A stretch of DNA of 64,000 bases from Lytechinus pictus. Taxonomy: Eukaryota; Echinodermata; Echinoidea; Temnopleuroida; Toxopneustidae. The first letter of the stretch is position 1, and the number at the start of each line of letters is the position of its first letter. Made by a program: the position numbers and the translations under genes. The DNA lies in NCBI RefSeq assembly GCF_037042905.1, contig NC_087247.1, positions 81,024,920-81,088,919 on the forward strand, given 5' to 3'. The notes beneath the pieces were generated by a model. It was not told the DNA's origin. It saw nothing but the letters and a program-made list of their open reading frames with translations, and did not search any database. Positions 32,741-44,800 of this stretch are shown piece after piece.

Positions 32741-33496
32741 AATTCATTTGTCTTTGCAACTTCATCGGGAGATGCTTCTTTTATATTTCTTCTTGGATAT
32801 CAAAAGTTCATTTCTCAAAATAGTAATAAATTGATTTGAAAACGCTAGCTCCCCAAAGCATTTTGATAACATGTTCTGAATCATCGCACGTGCTTGCGAC
32901 TTCTATACATTTTAATTGCACTTGCGACTTTAAGATGATGCGTCGTATGAGATCAAGAGATTATTCCAATAATTCTAAATCGCTAGCACCTAAAAATGCT
33001 TATAAAAGATGTCCCGCCGATCTTTCATTAACCTGTGATCTATGAGAATTATTTTCATTTTATTTTCCTTTGCAACTTTGCTCGGAAGATGCGTCTTTCG
33101 TTTATCTTTCTACTAAAATTCAGTCTGTTTATTTTAAAACACCTCAAAACCCCTTTAAAACATGTTCCAGACGATCGCGCATGTTGGCGACTTCCATTCC
33201 AATGCATTCGTCTTTGTGACTTTGTTAGGAAGATGCGCGCGACCGCGAACAAAATTTTGATCTATTCCTTTGTTTTTAAACATCGCCGATTCTAATTTCG
33301 ATTCGATTTCGATTTTAGAAGCTTAACTGCCGATCCGATTTTCGATCTGATTTTTTATCCGATAATTTACAACATTACTCTTTTCCCTCCTCTTCAAAAC
33401 CACTCTGCCACTTTTAGACATTTATAATTTTAAAATTGATTTAAAAATCGTATTTTAAATCGATTTTAAAAGCTCAAACATAAATTTAAGACAGTT

Positions 33497-33632
33497 GGCT
33501 AGCCACTATATCACCTTATCAATCCCTATTACTTACTCCTCCTTTAGGGCTCTCCCTGTCTTAAAAAACATTAAAATCCCATAGACGGAGCCGTAAATAA
33601 TAAGGATTGACAAGGCGATATCGTGGCTAGCC
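33497..33632. mobile_element. Short MITE with GGCTAGCCAC ends
   Basis: The first 40 bp (GGCTAGCCACTATATCACC...) are the near-inverse of the last 40 bp. Total length is 136 bp. Target duplication not clear. Confidence 0.6.
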
Positions 33633-33699
33633 CCCGGGGGGGCCACTTCCATTGACGAGGGGATACCATGCGCGACCACGGGGTCTTGAAAAGCACCCT

Positions 33700-33950
33700 A
33701 AACACGTATTTTCCATATTCTGAAAATGCACCCCTTAACAAGTATTGGCATGTGAAACTCTACCCTTAACAAGTATTGGAAACAAATACTATTGGCAAGT
33801 ATTCCCAGAACTGAGCCCCTAAACAAGTACAGCGATGTATTTTCCATATTCTGAAAATGCACCCCTTAACAAGTATTGGAAACAAAACGATACTCTTAGC
33901 AAGTATTCCCTGAAATGATCCCCTAAACAAGTACACAGATATTTTATTAT
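33700..33950. repeat. 131-bp tandem repeat
   Basis: TTCCATATTCTGAAAATGCA recurs at 33711 and 33842. Both are followed by CCCCTTAACAAGTATTGG and then CCTAAACAAGTAC. Diverged related blocks (CCCTAAACACGTA) extend to about 34160. Confidence 0.7.
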
Positions 33951-34254
33951 GTCACGCGTCCGTCGGTCGTCGGTTTTACCTTTAGACACCATTATTTTGG
34001 TTTAGTACGGCCCCACCTTCCACACCTCGCGCAAATCGGACTCTAAACACGTAGTGTTGGGGCAAAAAGGACATCCTTTATAAAACATTTTGATTTTGTT
34101 TTATCATCCCCGCATATTTGACCCTAAATACGTATATTTTTCCAAGCGAAATAGATACCCTTTTTTCAATATTTTTGTGTTTTTGACACCCTTATCACGT
34201 TACGTACGTAACATGCCCTATCTTGAAAAAGACATCCTTTTTACGTGTTTTTTT

Positions 34255-34510
34255 TTTTTGACCGCGCCGCTCACTGACTTTTTACTTCGAAGTCTTACGC
34301 ATCTTTTGAGACAAATTTACGATGCCCAGGTATGTGGTTACATAATTAAAGGTCAAGTAGGAAGAAATTCCTTGAATGCTTGAGGGCCTGGGCAGCCCAG
34401 CTTAAGCCGGGGTAATAATAATAGCAGGGCCTGCTGGGAGAACAGTTTTCAGAACTGAAGCGGCTTCCCTGGGTAAAAAAACCTGTATTATTATTATTAT
34501 TACTAGCAGA
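34255..34510. repeat. Dispersed repeat and SINE fragment
   Basis: 34255-34350 matches 47345-47445 (shared phrase CTGACTTTTTACTT.GAAGTCTT). 34380-34510 contains the phrase CAGCTTAAGCCGGGGTAATA and an ATT tail, like the 3' body of the SINE at 37705-37984. Confidence 0.55.
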
Positions 34511-34544
34511 GCCCGTGGAAATTCCATGGGGTTTTGGGGTGTGA

Positions 34545-35131
34545 TTAAGGGGAATGAAACCTTTGGAACAAGTAGGCTTGTGTCGAAACAGAAAAATCAA
34601 AGAATAAGAACAAAGAAAGTTTGAGAAAAATCGGACAATTAATGAGAAAGTTATGAGCATTTGAATATTGCAATCACTGTTGCTATGGAGATCCTCCCAT
34701 TGGCAATGCAACAAGGATGTGTGATGTCACATGCGAACAACTTTCCCTTTGATGGACTATAAAATACCCCCAAAATGTATCTTTTTGCTTTTTCTTATGG
34801 TGATACAAACTCTGTATCCATGATGTATTCTTTAAAAATCTGAATTACATGCCCTCCTATAGAAAGAATATATGCTCTACTGATAGATGTGAAAAAAGAG
34901 GCAGTTTAAGTGACATATATACTAAAGTAATGTGGAGAGTTGTTCACAAGTGACATCACACATCTTTGTCGCATTGCCAATATAAAGATCTCCATAGCAT
35001 TGGTGATCGCAATATTCAAATGCTCATAACTTTCTCATTATTTGTCCGATTTTTCTCAAACTTTCGTTGATCTGTTGATTTTTCAGTTTCCACACAAGCT
35101 ATCTTGTTCCAAAGATTTCATTCTCCTTTAA
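34545..35131. mobile_element. MITE, TTAAGGGGAATGAAACC ends
   Basis: Ends TTAAGGGGAATGAAAC and TTCATTCTCCTTTAA with long inverted arms. Its close relative is 47446-48035, in intron 3 of the GULP1-like gene. Confidence 0.75.
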
Positions 35132-35134
35132 GTT

Positions 35135-35955
35135 AAATAGAATTATTGTAGATTGACAGGTTTATTCAAGATAGGGAAAGAAAGAAACATTTGAATTTTT
35201 TAAGAGAACATTTTAGAAGGTTGTGGTTTGAAAGGAATGTGAAAGTTTTTATTTGAAGTCTTAATTTGTTTTGAAAAATATATGATTGATTGAAGGTAAT
35301 AGTGAGAAAGTAAAAACTGGTAAAGAGTTTAGGATTTTGGTTAATAAAAGAAATACAGATAAGAGAATTAAAATGCTATTGAAGTTGGACGAATATGATA
35401 TTTAGTTAAAATAGGGTTTAAAAATATTGCCCCTCATTTTAACTATAAAAAGGAAGTTTAAAAAGTATTTGGTTTTGGAGGATTTACATTAACCCTTTTA
35501 TTTACTTGTTCAACGTATTTCATTGCATTAGCTGATATTAATTTTATCGCCCCTTTTTTTTTAAAATTTTATTTTTATTATTGTTTTTTATTTCTATTGG
35601 TCCCAAAAAGTAAAGAAGGAAGAAGACATTTTTAAAAGATGCAAGTTTATTTTTTATTATTATTTTTTTTTGTCCCCTTTATCACTTAAAAAAAAAAGGA
35701 TTAAAGAAAGAAAATAATAAGGAAGTATAAGGAAAGGAAGGACGAAAGAAAAGAAAGAAGAAGTGAAAGGTAAAGAAAGGATAAATAAAAGGGAAAAAAG
35801 AAATAATTGAGCATCTAATACGGGTGTATTTCAACTTCGATCTCGACGCCTCCGTTTGAATTCTCAGTCGGAATTCGCCTTCGCCGTAGTTGCGATATGG
35901 ACTGAAGTTAGCGATCATAATGATGTGAACCTGCCGCACGGACACACAGGCGGCA
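35135..35955. other. Low-complexity sequence, no gene
   Basis: Purine-rich and T-rich tracts. The open frames are compositional. Confidence 0.4.
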
Positions 35956-35959
35956 AGTT

Positions 35960-36155
35960 TTTATATCAAATTTGCTAAAATTGATATAATAAAATGCAAC
36001 CAAAATTTAGAAAGAAATGTGATGTGAGTGACATAATCAACTCTATTTGCATACCATTGTTTTGTGTATATACCGTTAACTGTTTTGTGTTAAAAAAGGG
36101 AAATTTCTCTATTAATTCAAAGATTTTTTGTTGATGTGCACTTGACCTTTAACTC
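35960..36155. mobile_element. Truncated MITE (right half)
   Basis: It ends TTTTTTGTTGATGTGCACTTGACCTTTAA-like and holds the TTTGCATACC and GTTTTGTG phrases of the 24596/36783/38965 MITE group. The left half is missing. Confidence 0.5.
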
Positions 36156-36519
36156 ACTTCCCTTCCCACCCCTGCCCAAATAAGTGTAATCAAGAACTTG
36201 AAAATGAAAAGTGATTAAGAAGAAGTAAGATTTAATCATGTAGTTATTAATAGCTCCATGATTTAATAATACAGGCCTAAATAGAAATTCACTTGAAAGT
36301 AAAAAGAGAATAAAGCTGGGTAGGAACGGGGAAGGAATATGATTTAAAGAAAAAGCAAAAATATATCCACACCACCCCCGAAAAAAAAAAAAAAACATGT
36401 TCCGGCGGGTTCGATCCAGGTTTCCTGCACACGTCAAAACATTGTTCTTACGTAAGTCGCCACAGATCGCTTTCATACTACTTTGGGGTTTTTAATGCTA
36501 TATTAAATGTTGTTAGTCT

Positions 36520-36780
36520 GTGCGCCGCTGTTGACCAATCAAAACGCGGCGTTCGGAGCGAGACGACCCACGTGACGCGTCTGTCGTCTGTAATGGTCGA
36601 ATGTCGGGCTACAACACGCAAGTCTACAGGGATTTTCGGTGGAAGAATCGGACGATGACTTTGTCGTGCGAGGTCATGATGGGCTGCAAGGGCGGCGAGT
36701 CCGTGAAGAGTGGCAGGCCCGACACGCGGTGCGATTTTGGAGCCCGGGCGTGGCGGATCCTGGGAGGAGATACGGTTCAA
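36520..36780. promoter_or_regulatory. CpG-rich island with CCAAT and CACGTGAC motifs
   Basis: GACCAATCAAAACGCGGCG (about 36533) and CCCACGTGACGCG (about 36568) are followed by about 200 bp of GC-rich DNA with open frames on both strands. It could be a promoter and first exon, or a piece of one carried here. It is cut off at 36783 by a truncated MITE. No peptide is recognised. Confidence 0.3.
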
Positions 36781-36782
36781 CC

Positions 36783-37364
36783 CAGAAAAATGTTGATTTG
36801 AATAAATATAGAAAAATCATACTAGCATAACACTGAAAATTTTATCAAAATTTGATGTAAAACAAGAAAGTTATGATATTTTAAAGTTTCGCTTATTTTT
36901 CACAAAACAGTGATATGCACAACTATTAAAGAAATGCAAATGAGACAGTCAATGATGTCCCTCACTCACTTTTTCTTTTGTTTTTTACTGTTTGAATTAT
37001 ACAATATTTAATTTTTTACAGATTTGACAATAAGGACCAACTTGACTGAACCATATAGTATTTAACAATGCTAGTTCCACATGTACATGGAGGAATCAAG
37101 CGTTGTTTCACTTGACAATGAGGAGAAAATTAGAATATTTCATGTAATAGAATACAAAAGAAATAGTGAGTGGATGACGTCATCAGTCTCCTCATTTGCA
37201 TACCGACCATGATGTGCGTATAACTGGTTTGTGAAATTGAGCAAAATTTTAAAATGTCATAACTTTCTTATTTTACATCCAATTTTGATGAAGTTTTCAG
37301 TGTTTTGCTTGTTGGATTTTTCTCTATTAAATCAACTTTTTGTTGGGATGGACTTGTCCTTTAA
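36783..37364. mobile_element. MITE, left end truncated
   Basis: The right end is GGATGGACTTGTCCTTTAA. The left end begins inside the arm at CCCAGAAAAATGTTGATTTG, so about 18 terminal bp are lost where it meets the CpG-rich block. Same family as 38965-39544. Confidence 0.65.
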
Positions 37365-37369
37365 GCAAC

Positions 37370-38260
37370 ATTACGTATCCATTAAAGTGCATGTCGGACC
37401 CAAAATTGCTCCATAACATGATTTTGTGTACAAAGTCAATGTAAATTGAGTTTTCTCACCTTATTCATAAAGATATGATTATTTTTACTTTCATCCGCTG
37501 AAATTAATTGATTTTAGCATGATTATGCTTTAAAAAGTATCTGCTTTAAATTTGGTGAAAAAACAAAGAAAAACAAAAGGTAAAAAAAGGAAATACATAA
37601 AACTATGAAATGCATAAGAAATTCATTTTCAAACCAGGATTTTTTTAATTTGTAATTGTTAGCAATGGTGTAAAGAATATTTTCACTAAAATATTAGCAT
37701 TCTAACAATAATAAATAATAATATGTCCATTTATATAGCGCAGTTACTATGTGCATACTTAACTGCGCTTTGATACTTGGTATCATATTATTACCCCGGC
37801 TGTAGCTGAGCTGCCATATTAATAGGCGCTAAAGCGTTCAAGGAATAAATCCTATCGGGTACCCATTCACCTCACCTGGGTCGAGTGCAGCACAAAGTGG
37901 ATAAATTTTTTGCCGATGCTGGGATTCGAACCCACGACCCTCTGTTTCAAAGTCCGAAGACTAATCCACTGGGCCACAACGCTCCATTCTATGAGCTTTT
38001 TATTGTGAATTTAGAGCAAAAAGTGTGATTAATGCGTAAATTAGCATAATTAATTTACATGAAATAAAATCTGATGATTTCAGGAATATAAACCATACAG
38101 CCCTTGTAGATTACATCCCACACTATTATCATGACAATTTTCATGGCGTTCGCATGATCGGCGGCTGAGATCTCAAGGGGTGTTGATTCACCCCCCCCCC
38201 CCCCCCAAGTCATAGAACACCCAAAAAAGCCCGGTCTGGCTTGATAGGGTTTAGGCATTT
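37370..38260. repeat. Dispersed repeat interrupted by SINE, partner at 48035-48600
   Basis: 37370-37697 and 37992-38260 match 48035-48600 in the same order, from AAGTGCATGTC through ACCCAAAATTGCTCC to CATAGAACACCCAAAAAAGC. The partner lacks the SINE, so it serves as the empty site. Confidence 0.7.
37705..37984 (-). mobile_element. tRNA-derived SINE with 7-bp target duplication
   Basis: On the minus strand it starts with a tRNA-like head: box A TGGCCCAGTGGATTAGTC, box B GGGTTCGAATCCC. The body contains GGGTACCCGATAGGATTTAT and GGCAGCTCAGCTACAGCC, and ends in ATT-type repeats. CATTCTA flanks both sides (37698-37704, 37985-37991). It is a different family from the SINE at 21241. Confidence 0.8.
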
Positions 38261-38460
38261 GCCATATATGGGATTACAATCATTGCATATATATAGGCTC
38301 ACATAACACATTATATGACATTAGCCGGCGATAGAAATTTTACTGTGTCAGCTCAAAATATTGGAAATATATTTGTGTGCATGATTGAGTTGATATTTAA
38401 TTACTTGTACCATAATTGTTTTTTTTTTCTTCATTGTCTTTCTCTGTTTCAATACTGCAG

Positions 38461-38809
38461 GCTTTCACTGATTACATGTAGCTAATCTGAACAATCTGCT
38501 TTTCTGAGTAATCGAGTTTGATGAATACTCACCTGATCTATTTGACTAGATCTTTCCAAGAGGAAATACTGACTGGATGCCCTCTATAAGCTTGTTATAC
38601 TGTGCAGGAGAGAATGAAGTACAGCACCCAAGGAAAGTGTGGATAATTGCAAAGATAGAGCTCAGAAATTTACTTCAGATGTGTAGCTGTTGAACTGCAA
38701 AATTAAGCTGGAGCACTAAAGTTATTTGAAAGTGGAATTACAATTGTGATTGATTGATGTACTGTAGATGACTTCACCATGAGTACCAAGTGGAATAATG
38801 TCAAAAGTG
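38461..38809 (+). CDS. GULP1: GULP1-like exon with start codon (5'UTR plus 31 coding nt)
   Basis: An acceptor follows a long pyrimidine tract ending ACTGCAG at 38460. The exon holds about 318 nt of untranslated leader with stops in all frames and then CACCATGAGT at 38779, a good start context. The coding part reads MSTKWNNVKS plus one base (phase 1) before the donor GTATGT at 38810. An upstream exon is required by the acceptor. Short N-termini before TW.H are usual in this family. Confidence 0.75.
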
Positions 38810-41800
38810 GTATGTTTGCTTAGAAATTCCAAATATTCCCCTTTTAAGTGTACATTTTTTTATATACTCATACATATGTAATTTGACTGATGTAATAATT
38901 GTATCTTATATTTATTTGGTATAAAGTATTCTATGTTATACTTCTGGCTATCCCCTCCCCTCCTCAAAGGACAAGTCCATCCCAACAAAAAGTTGATTCA
39001 AATAAAAAGAGAAAAATCCAACAAGCATAACACTGACAATTTCATCAAAATCGGATGTAAAATAAGAAAGTTATGACTTTTTAAATTTTCGCTTAATTCC
39101 ACAAAACAGTTATATGCACATCCTGGTCGGAATGCAATTGAGGAGACTGATGACGTCATCCACTCACTATTTCTTTTGTATTTTATTGTATGAAATATTA
39201 AATATTCTAATTTTCTCCCCATTGTCAAGTGAAACAAGGATTAATTCCTCCCTGAACATGTGGAATTAGAATTGTTTAGTACTATAAGGTTTAGTCAAGT
39301 TGGTCCTCATTGTCAAATCTGTAAAAAATGAAATATTGTATAATTCAAACAATAAAAAACAAAAGAAATAGTGAGTGATGGACATCATCGACTGACTCAT
39401 TTGCATGTCACTGAGTTTGGCATATCACTGTTTTGTGAAAAATAAGTGAAACTTTAAAATGCCATAACTTCCTTATTTTACATCCGTTTGATTTTTCTCC
39501 ATTTATTCAAATCAACATTTTTCTGGGGTGGACTTGACCTTTAATATCTTGTTGAAACAATGGTTAATTTTTTAAATTGTCAGTCATACAGCTTTTGGCT
39601 GATTTTAGTCTGTTTATATATGCACATATGGTACTTTAAAGGAGTAATCCAGGCTGAAAATGATATATTTGAACAGATAAATAAAGTCAGACAAATATAA
39701 CACCTAAGATATATTGTAACAATCTACATGTAGGCCTATGCTTGATATGAATGTATTATTCTGTAAAATTAAAACTTCTTTAATAAAGAAAAACTTTTAA
39801 TTTTCTATTGACAATGGAAAGTTACATTTACATACTTTATGATTGCACAAGATGGAAAATCCATACAATTTCGAGGCTGTATTATTTTGGTGACTGCAGT
39901 TTGTTGTTTCTAAATCAATTCTTAAAAACAATTTTTTATTGGAACAGGATCAAAGACTTGGGTTCACTCTGCAGCAGCTCTGACAGCTGGTCATGTTGTC
40001 TATAATGTAAAAGTAAGTTGACTTGATTCATGTTTGTGTTCTGGACTACTATTGTTTGTTTTTAATCCCCCAGCATGGTTATGACTTTATTGTAATTATT
40101 CAGTGTCATTTCAGTTGTGAGACAAGATGAAAAATGGAAATATCAAGACCTACATACATATGTACTTTAGAGAGAATATCAAAACATTTTCCCATAGCCT
40201 TAAAATCGAACATACTGAAGCTTTTCGACATTCACTCATCGATCAGGGGCGGATGCAGGGTTTTTCGAAAGGGGGGCACATTTTCCACTAGGAAAAATTT
40301 GACAAGCAAAAAAAAAAAAAAAAACGTATTACATTATAAATTTTAATTGTGCCTCTCAAAAGGGGGGAGGGCACGGGCCGGCTGTGCCCCCCTTGATACG
40401 CCAGTGACATGAATGACTAGAAAGCTAGAGCGATGTAATATAAACTCCTCAAAAAAAGTTTGGAAATCTGAGTTTGGCCATGAATTTCTCCAAACTCCCA
40501 ATTTTACATAATGCATATCATTCAAAAGATAATTTAATTCTCTTTAAAATGATACCATGCTTGTTATGATCATGCCATCACGAAAAGAGCAGGATTCAAA
40601 AGTGTTGGATGAGGTCTGAATTGAAAAGTTGCAAAACGGGCAGAAATTGTCACGAAGGGTCAATAAAGAACATTCATGATTCTTTTGTCTGTGTCAATAG
40701 AGATGACAATCCATTCAAATCGAGACCCTGCTTCTTCATTTTGATGTTTTGTTGTGGTTTATGTAGTGATGGTTCTGTGAGATAACATGGTTTGAAATAC
40801 CCATGCATGTTTGTTTGCTATGTACAGTTTGCTAAATAAATCGACAGAGTTCAGGGGCATAACTGGTTGGTGGTGGTGGGGGGGGGGGGCACAGCAAGAG
40901 CCAAAAATTTCACGGTCATATCACGGTATGAACAGGATTTATTTATGATTGTGTCCGAGCATTACAGCAAAGTTCTATATGGCAGTGATAAAAAAAGAGA
41001 GACACAGCATGGCGCGTGGTCCCAAGTGAGCGAAGCAAGCAAGAAAAAAATCACCTTTTCATAAGAATCTAACTTAGAATTAGATTTTGACATCATATTC
41101 AGAAAATAACATCATATCTTACATTTTTCCTTTCTTTTTCTTTCCTCTTTTTTTTTCTTGGTTGTATAACTTTTGGGGGTCAATGCTACATGTATGCAGG
41201 TGGGGTCCGAAATCTCTTAATATTAAGTCATTTTAAACCTTGAAGATTGCCGCTATTTCAATCAAATCACTGGAATATACACTACAACACAGTACTCAAT
41301 TGCGTATAATAAACCAGATATTTTAAGAAAAAGCACAACCTATAATTAGCCAGCAAGCGAAAAAAATTTGTTGGCTTTTTGAAATGAAATTCTAATTACG
41401 TGATAGATTTTCACATTATATTCAACAAATAACTTATCACATTTCACTGTTTTCCATTCAGTTTGTTTTGTTGCCTTCTTCATTTTATTTCCCCCCCCCC
41501 CCCCTTGGCTGTGGAACCAAGCCCAACCCCCCTGTATACCAGTGCTTCAACGTAAAGCTTTAATGTATAAGGGTCCATACAGGGGCCCCGTTAAAAGAGC
41601 CCTTAGAAGATTTCAGATTAAAAGTCCCTATACTGCATGGGGTCTGGGGCAGACCCCCCCCCCCCTTCGTAGCTTCGGAGATTTAGCCAAAGTAAACATT
41701 AATAAGATGCTTCTTTGGTAAATCTAGCTAGTGTAATGCTTTGCTTAGGTAGGGAATAATATAAGGGAATGTAGCCATTATCGCATAAAATTTTGCATGC

Positions 41801-44800
41801 TTATAAAAAACTTCATACACAATATTATATGCCATCCATCTTTCTTTCCGTTCTGTATTTTTTTCAATCCTCGGCACCCCGGTCGTGTTATTAAAGTTCT
41901 CCTCTTTTTTCATGTCCCTTTTCGTCATTTTCGAATTTAGCTTTTGGCTCATTCCATTCTACCTTCATTTCCTTTTACTTTTTGTCTCTTTTCTTTCCAT
42001 TTCCCGCCATTCTTGCCCGTGCCATTTTGTCATCTTTTAATCTATTTCCCTGTCTTGCCAATGCATTAATATTTTGGGATATTTTGCCCTTTCTCACTTT
42101 AACGTTCTTTCATTGCTTTTCTCCGCTTTCCTTCCGTTTTACTTAGGTTTTTCATTCCCTTTCCTTTTTCCTCCTTTCCTCTTTTTATTCCTTTTTTCCT
42201 TTTTTTCTTTTTGTCTCCCTTTTTTCTTTTTATAAAATTGCAATGTATTGGAGAATTGGGGTAATACCATATTAACAGAAGAAACACATCAGCTTACAAT
42301 CAGTGATCCGAGGAAAGATGCCTAACTTTATGGATTAACTTGAGATAAAATACTAAGGAGGTTAGGATTGAGTATGATGTGTGATGGCTACCAATTATTT
42401 TTGACAAAGAAGGAATATCATGCAGGCAGGCTCATTGTAGTCATGATATGTAGGTGTCCGTATATGGTATAAGACCATTACTTTCTGGAGCCAAGAAGGA
42501 CTACACATTTCTGATTCTGCGCTGTCATTAACATGACTTGGGGTAATTTATCAAGCTTTTTTCTCAAGAGCATACAACGTAAAACTAAATTCAATACCAG
42601 TTCTCACTATACTTATAGTGATGGCGAATAGATTCTGATTTTTTTTGGTTCTTTTGTCTCTCGTGGTTTACTCCTACTTTGTCAGTAATCAGAGAAGTTG
42701 ACATCATGGTCACCAGCAACAGCACAGTTAAGGGTGAATGTAAAATTAGTTTTAACATTGTAAAACTTATAACCTGTTAATACACCTATAATATACCTTG
42801 AGAAAAAAAAACATATCGCCCTTAATCATCAGTTTGCAATTGAAGATTGGACTCACACAGTATTCATGTATTTTGTTCCCATATGAGCTCACTTTGACCC
42901 CAATGACCTTGTCTTGACCCCTTATATCTGCCATTTTAGTAAAAGTTTGTTGACCTTTGAACTTTCAGTTCATAACTTTTTCATTGGAGGTCAAGGGTAT
43001 ATGGTGCTGTACACTTTTTTTTATCAGTATAAGAGGACAAACAATTTGATGTATGACTCGACATGATTGGGACATTAAAAAAAATGACCCCAATTGACCA
43101 TATTTTTACCCCTCACATGGTCAAGATGACTATTAGAAATTTGACACCAAGTTAAATATTGTTCCTTGTGATGTCACTGAACTTATAACAGTGAAAAATC
43201 AAACTTGGCCAATTTGTCAAAGTAGATGACATATGCTGCCTGACTTATATATAACGCCCTCAATCAGCGATATTTTTTCTCGCCTGCATAGCAGAGCGAG
43301 ACTATAGGCGCTGCTTTTCCGACGGCAGCGGCCACGGCGGCGCCGTCAACATTGAAATTTTAACCAAGGTTAAGTTTTTGAAATGTCATCATAACTTAGA
43401 AAGCATATGGACCTAGTTCATGAAACTTGGACATAAGGGTAATCAAGTATTACTGAATATACTTGCTGAGGTTCAGGTCACATGACCAAGGTCAAAGGTC
43501 ATTTAGGGTCAATGAACTTAGACCATGTTGGGGGGATCAATATCGAAATTTTAACCGAGGTTAAGCAAGCCTTGAAATAAGCAGCTGCAGACCAGGGGCA
43601 ATTAAAATAAAATAATAACCCCGGCTCACAGGCTTTTTACAGGAACCGGGGGCAATTAAAAAAATATATATATAACGGTGAACCACACCGCAAATTTGTT
43701 TATAGTAAGCGCAGCTCCTGCAGTTTTTTAATTAGTACATGAATAGCATGCCAACTATTAGGCTTATTCAAACATTTAAGAAATCAGATTTAAATGTTTA
43801 AGTGTGTTTTGACACCCTCACTCCACATCCCCTTTACAACCACACACACATGGGCTTATTTATTTTTCATCTTTAATGAACCACGAACAATGAACCCCCC
43901 CCAAAAAAAAAAAAAAAAAAATCTAAATAAATGAATAAAATAAAAATATAAAAAAAGAGAGAGATGGAGAAAGAGAGAATTCAGATCAAATAATAATAAA
44001 TTTAGAAAAAAAATAAATAATTTTAAAGTTTTTTTTTCATGGTTAGAATCACGTGTGTGGGTGAGTGTTTGTGTGTGATTGTGACTGTGAGGTGCACTTG
44101 GATTGCATATAAATTATGTTAAAGAAATGAAGAAATGAAATCAATATCTAACTCAGTCTATTCAAATTCCAGCACATAGCCACAGGCTATGTACATGTAT
44201 TGTAGGTTCATGTACCTTAAGTTTTTCACAAGTTATTTGAAAACGCAGATCTCCACAGAAAATGCCTTTCATTCTGGGAGAGTCTAAATTTGGTGAAAAT
44301 GTATTCATTAATAACTTAAATATTCATCACAATGAAGAAATCATAAAGTTTTTTGACAGTTTTCAAAAATTAACATGAAATCTAAACTCTATCTTAAACA
44401 GAAAATCACCATCACTTAGGCCATTACTGACAGAATTCTCACCCAGAGCTCTGGCAGAGAACATGAGCTCAAACTGACTAGCTGCACCACACTCAAGTGC
44501 ACGGCGTCCTCCTATTTTTTTTTTAGATGGAGCCTTGTTTGACGATTTATTGTCTGATGATATTTACCCTTCTCCAAGAAAGAAAGTAAAAAGCTATAAT
44601 TCACAACTATAAGCTAAGTGATTTTGGATTATTAAGGCTCCGTTTTGACAAGCAAAGTCGGCGACTGAGGATAAAAGACTCGCACATCGTATGTGCTGTG
44701 AACAGGGATTTATCTCCTGTGCATTTCTAATTACTATATCGCAGAATTGTGATATCCCAATTGGAAATGTGTGCATTAGAAATTGCACATGGTGAAGTAT

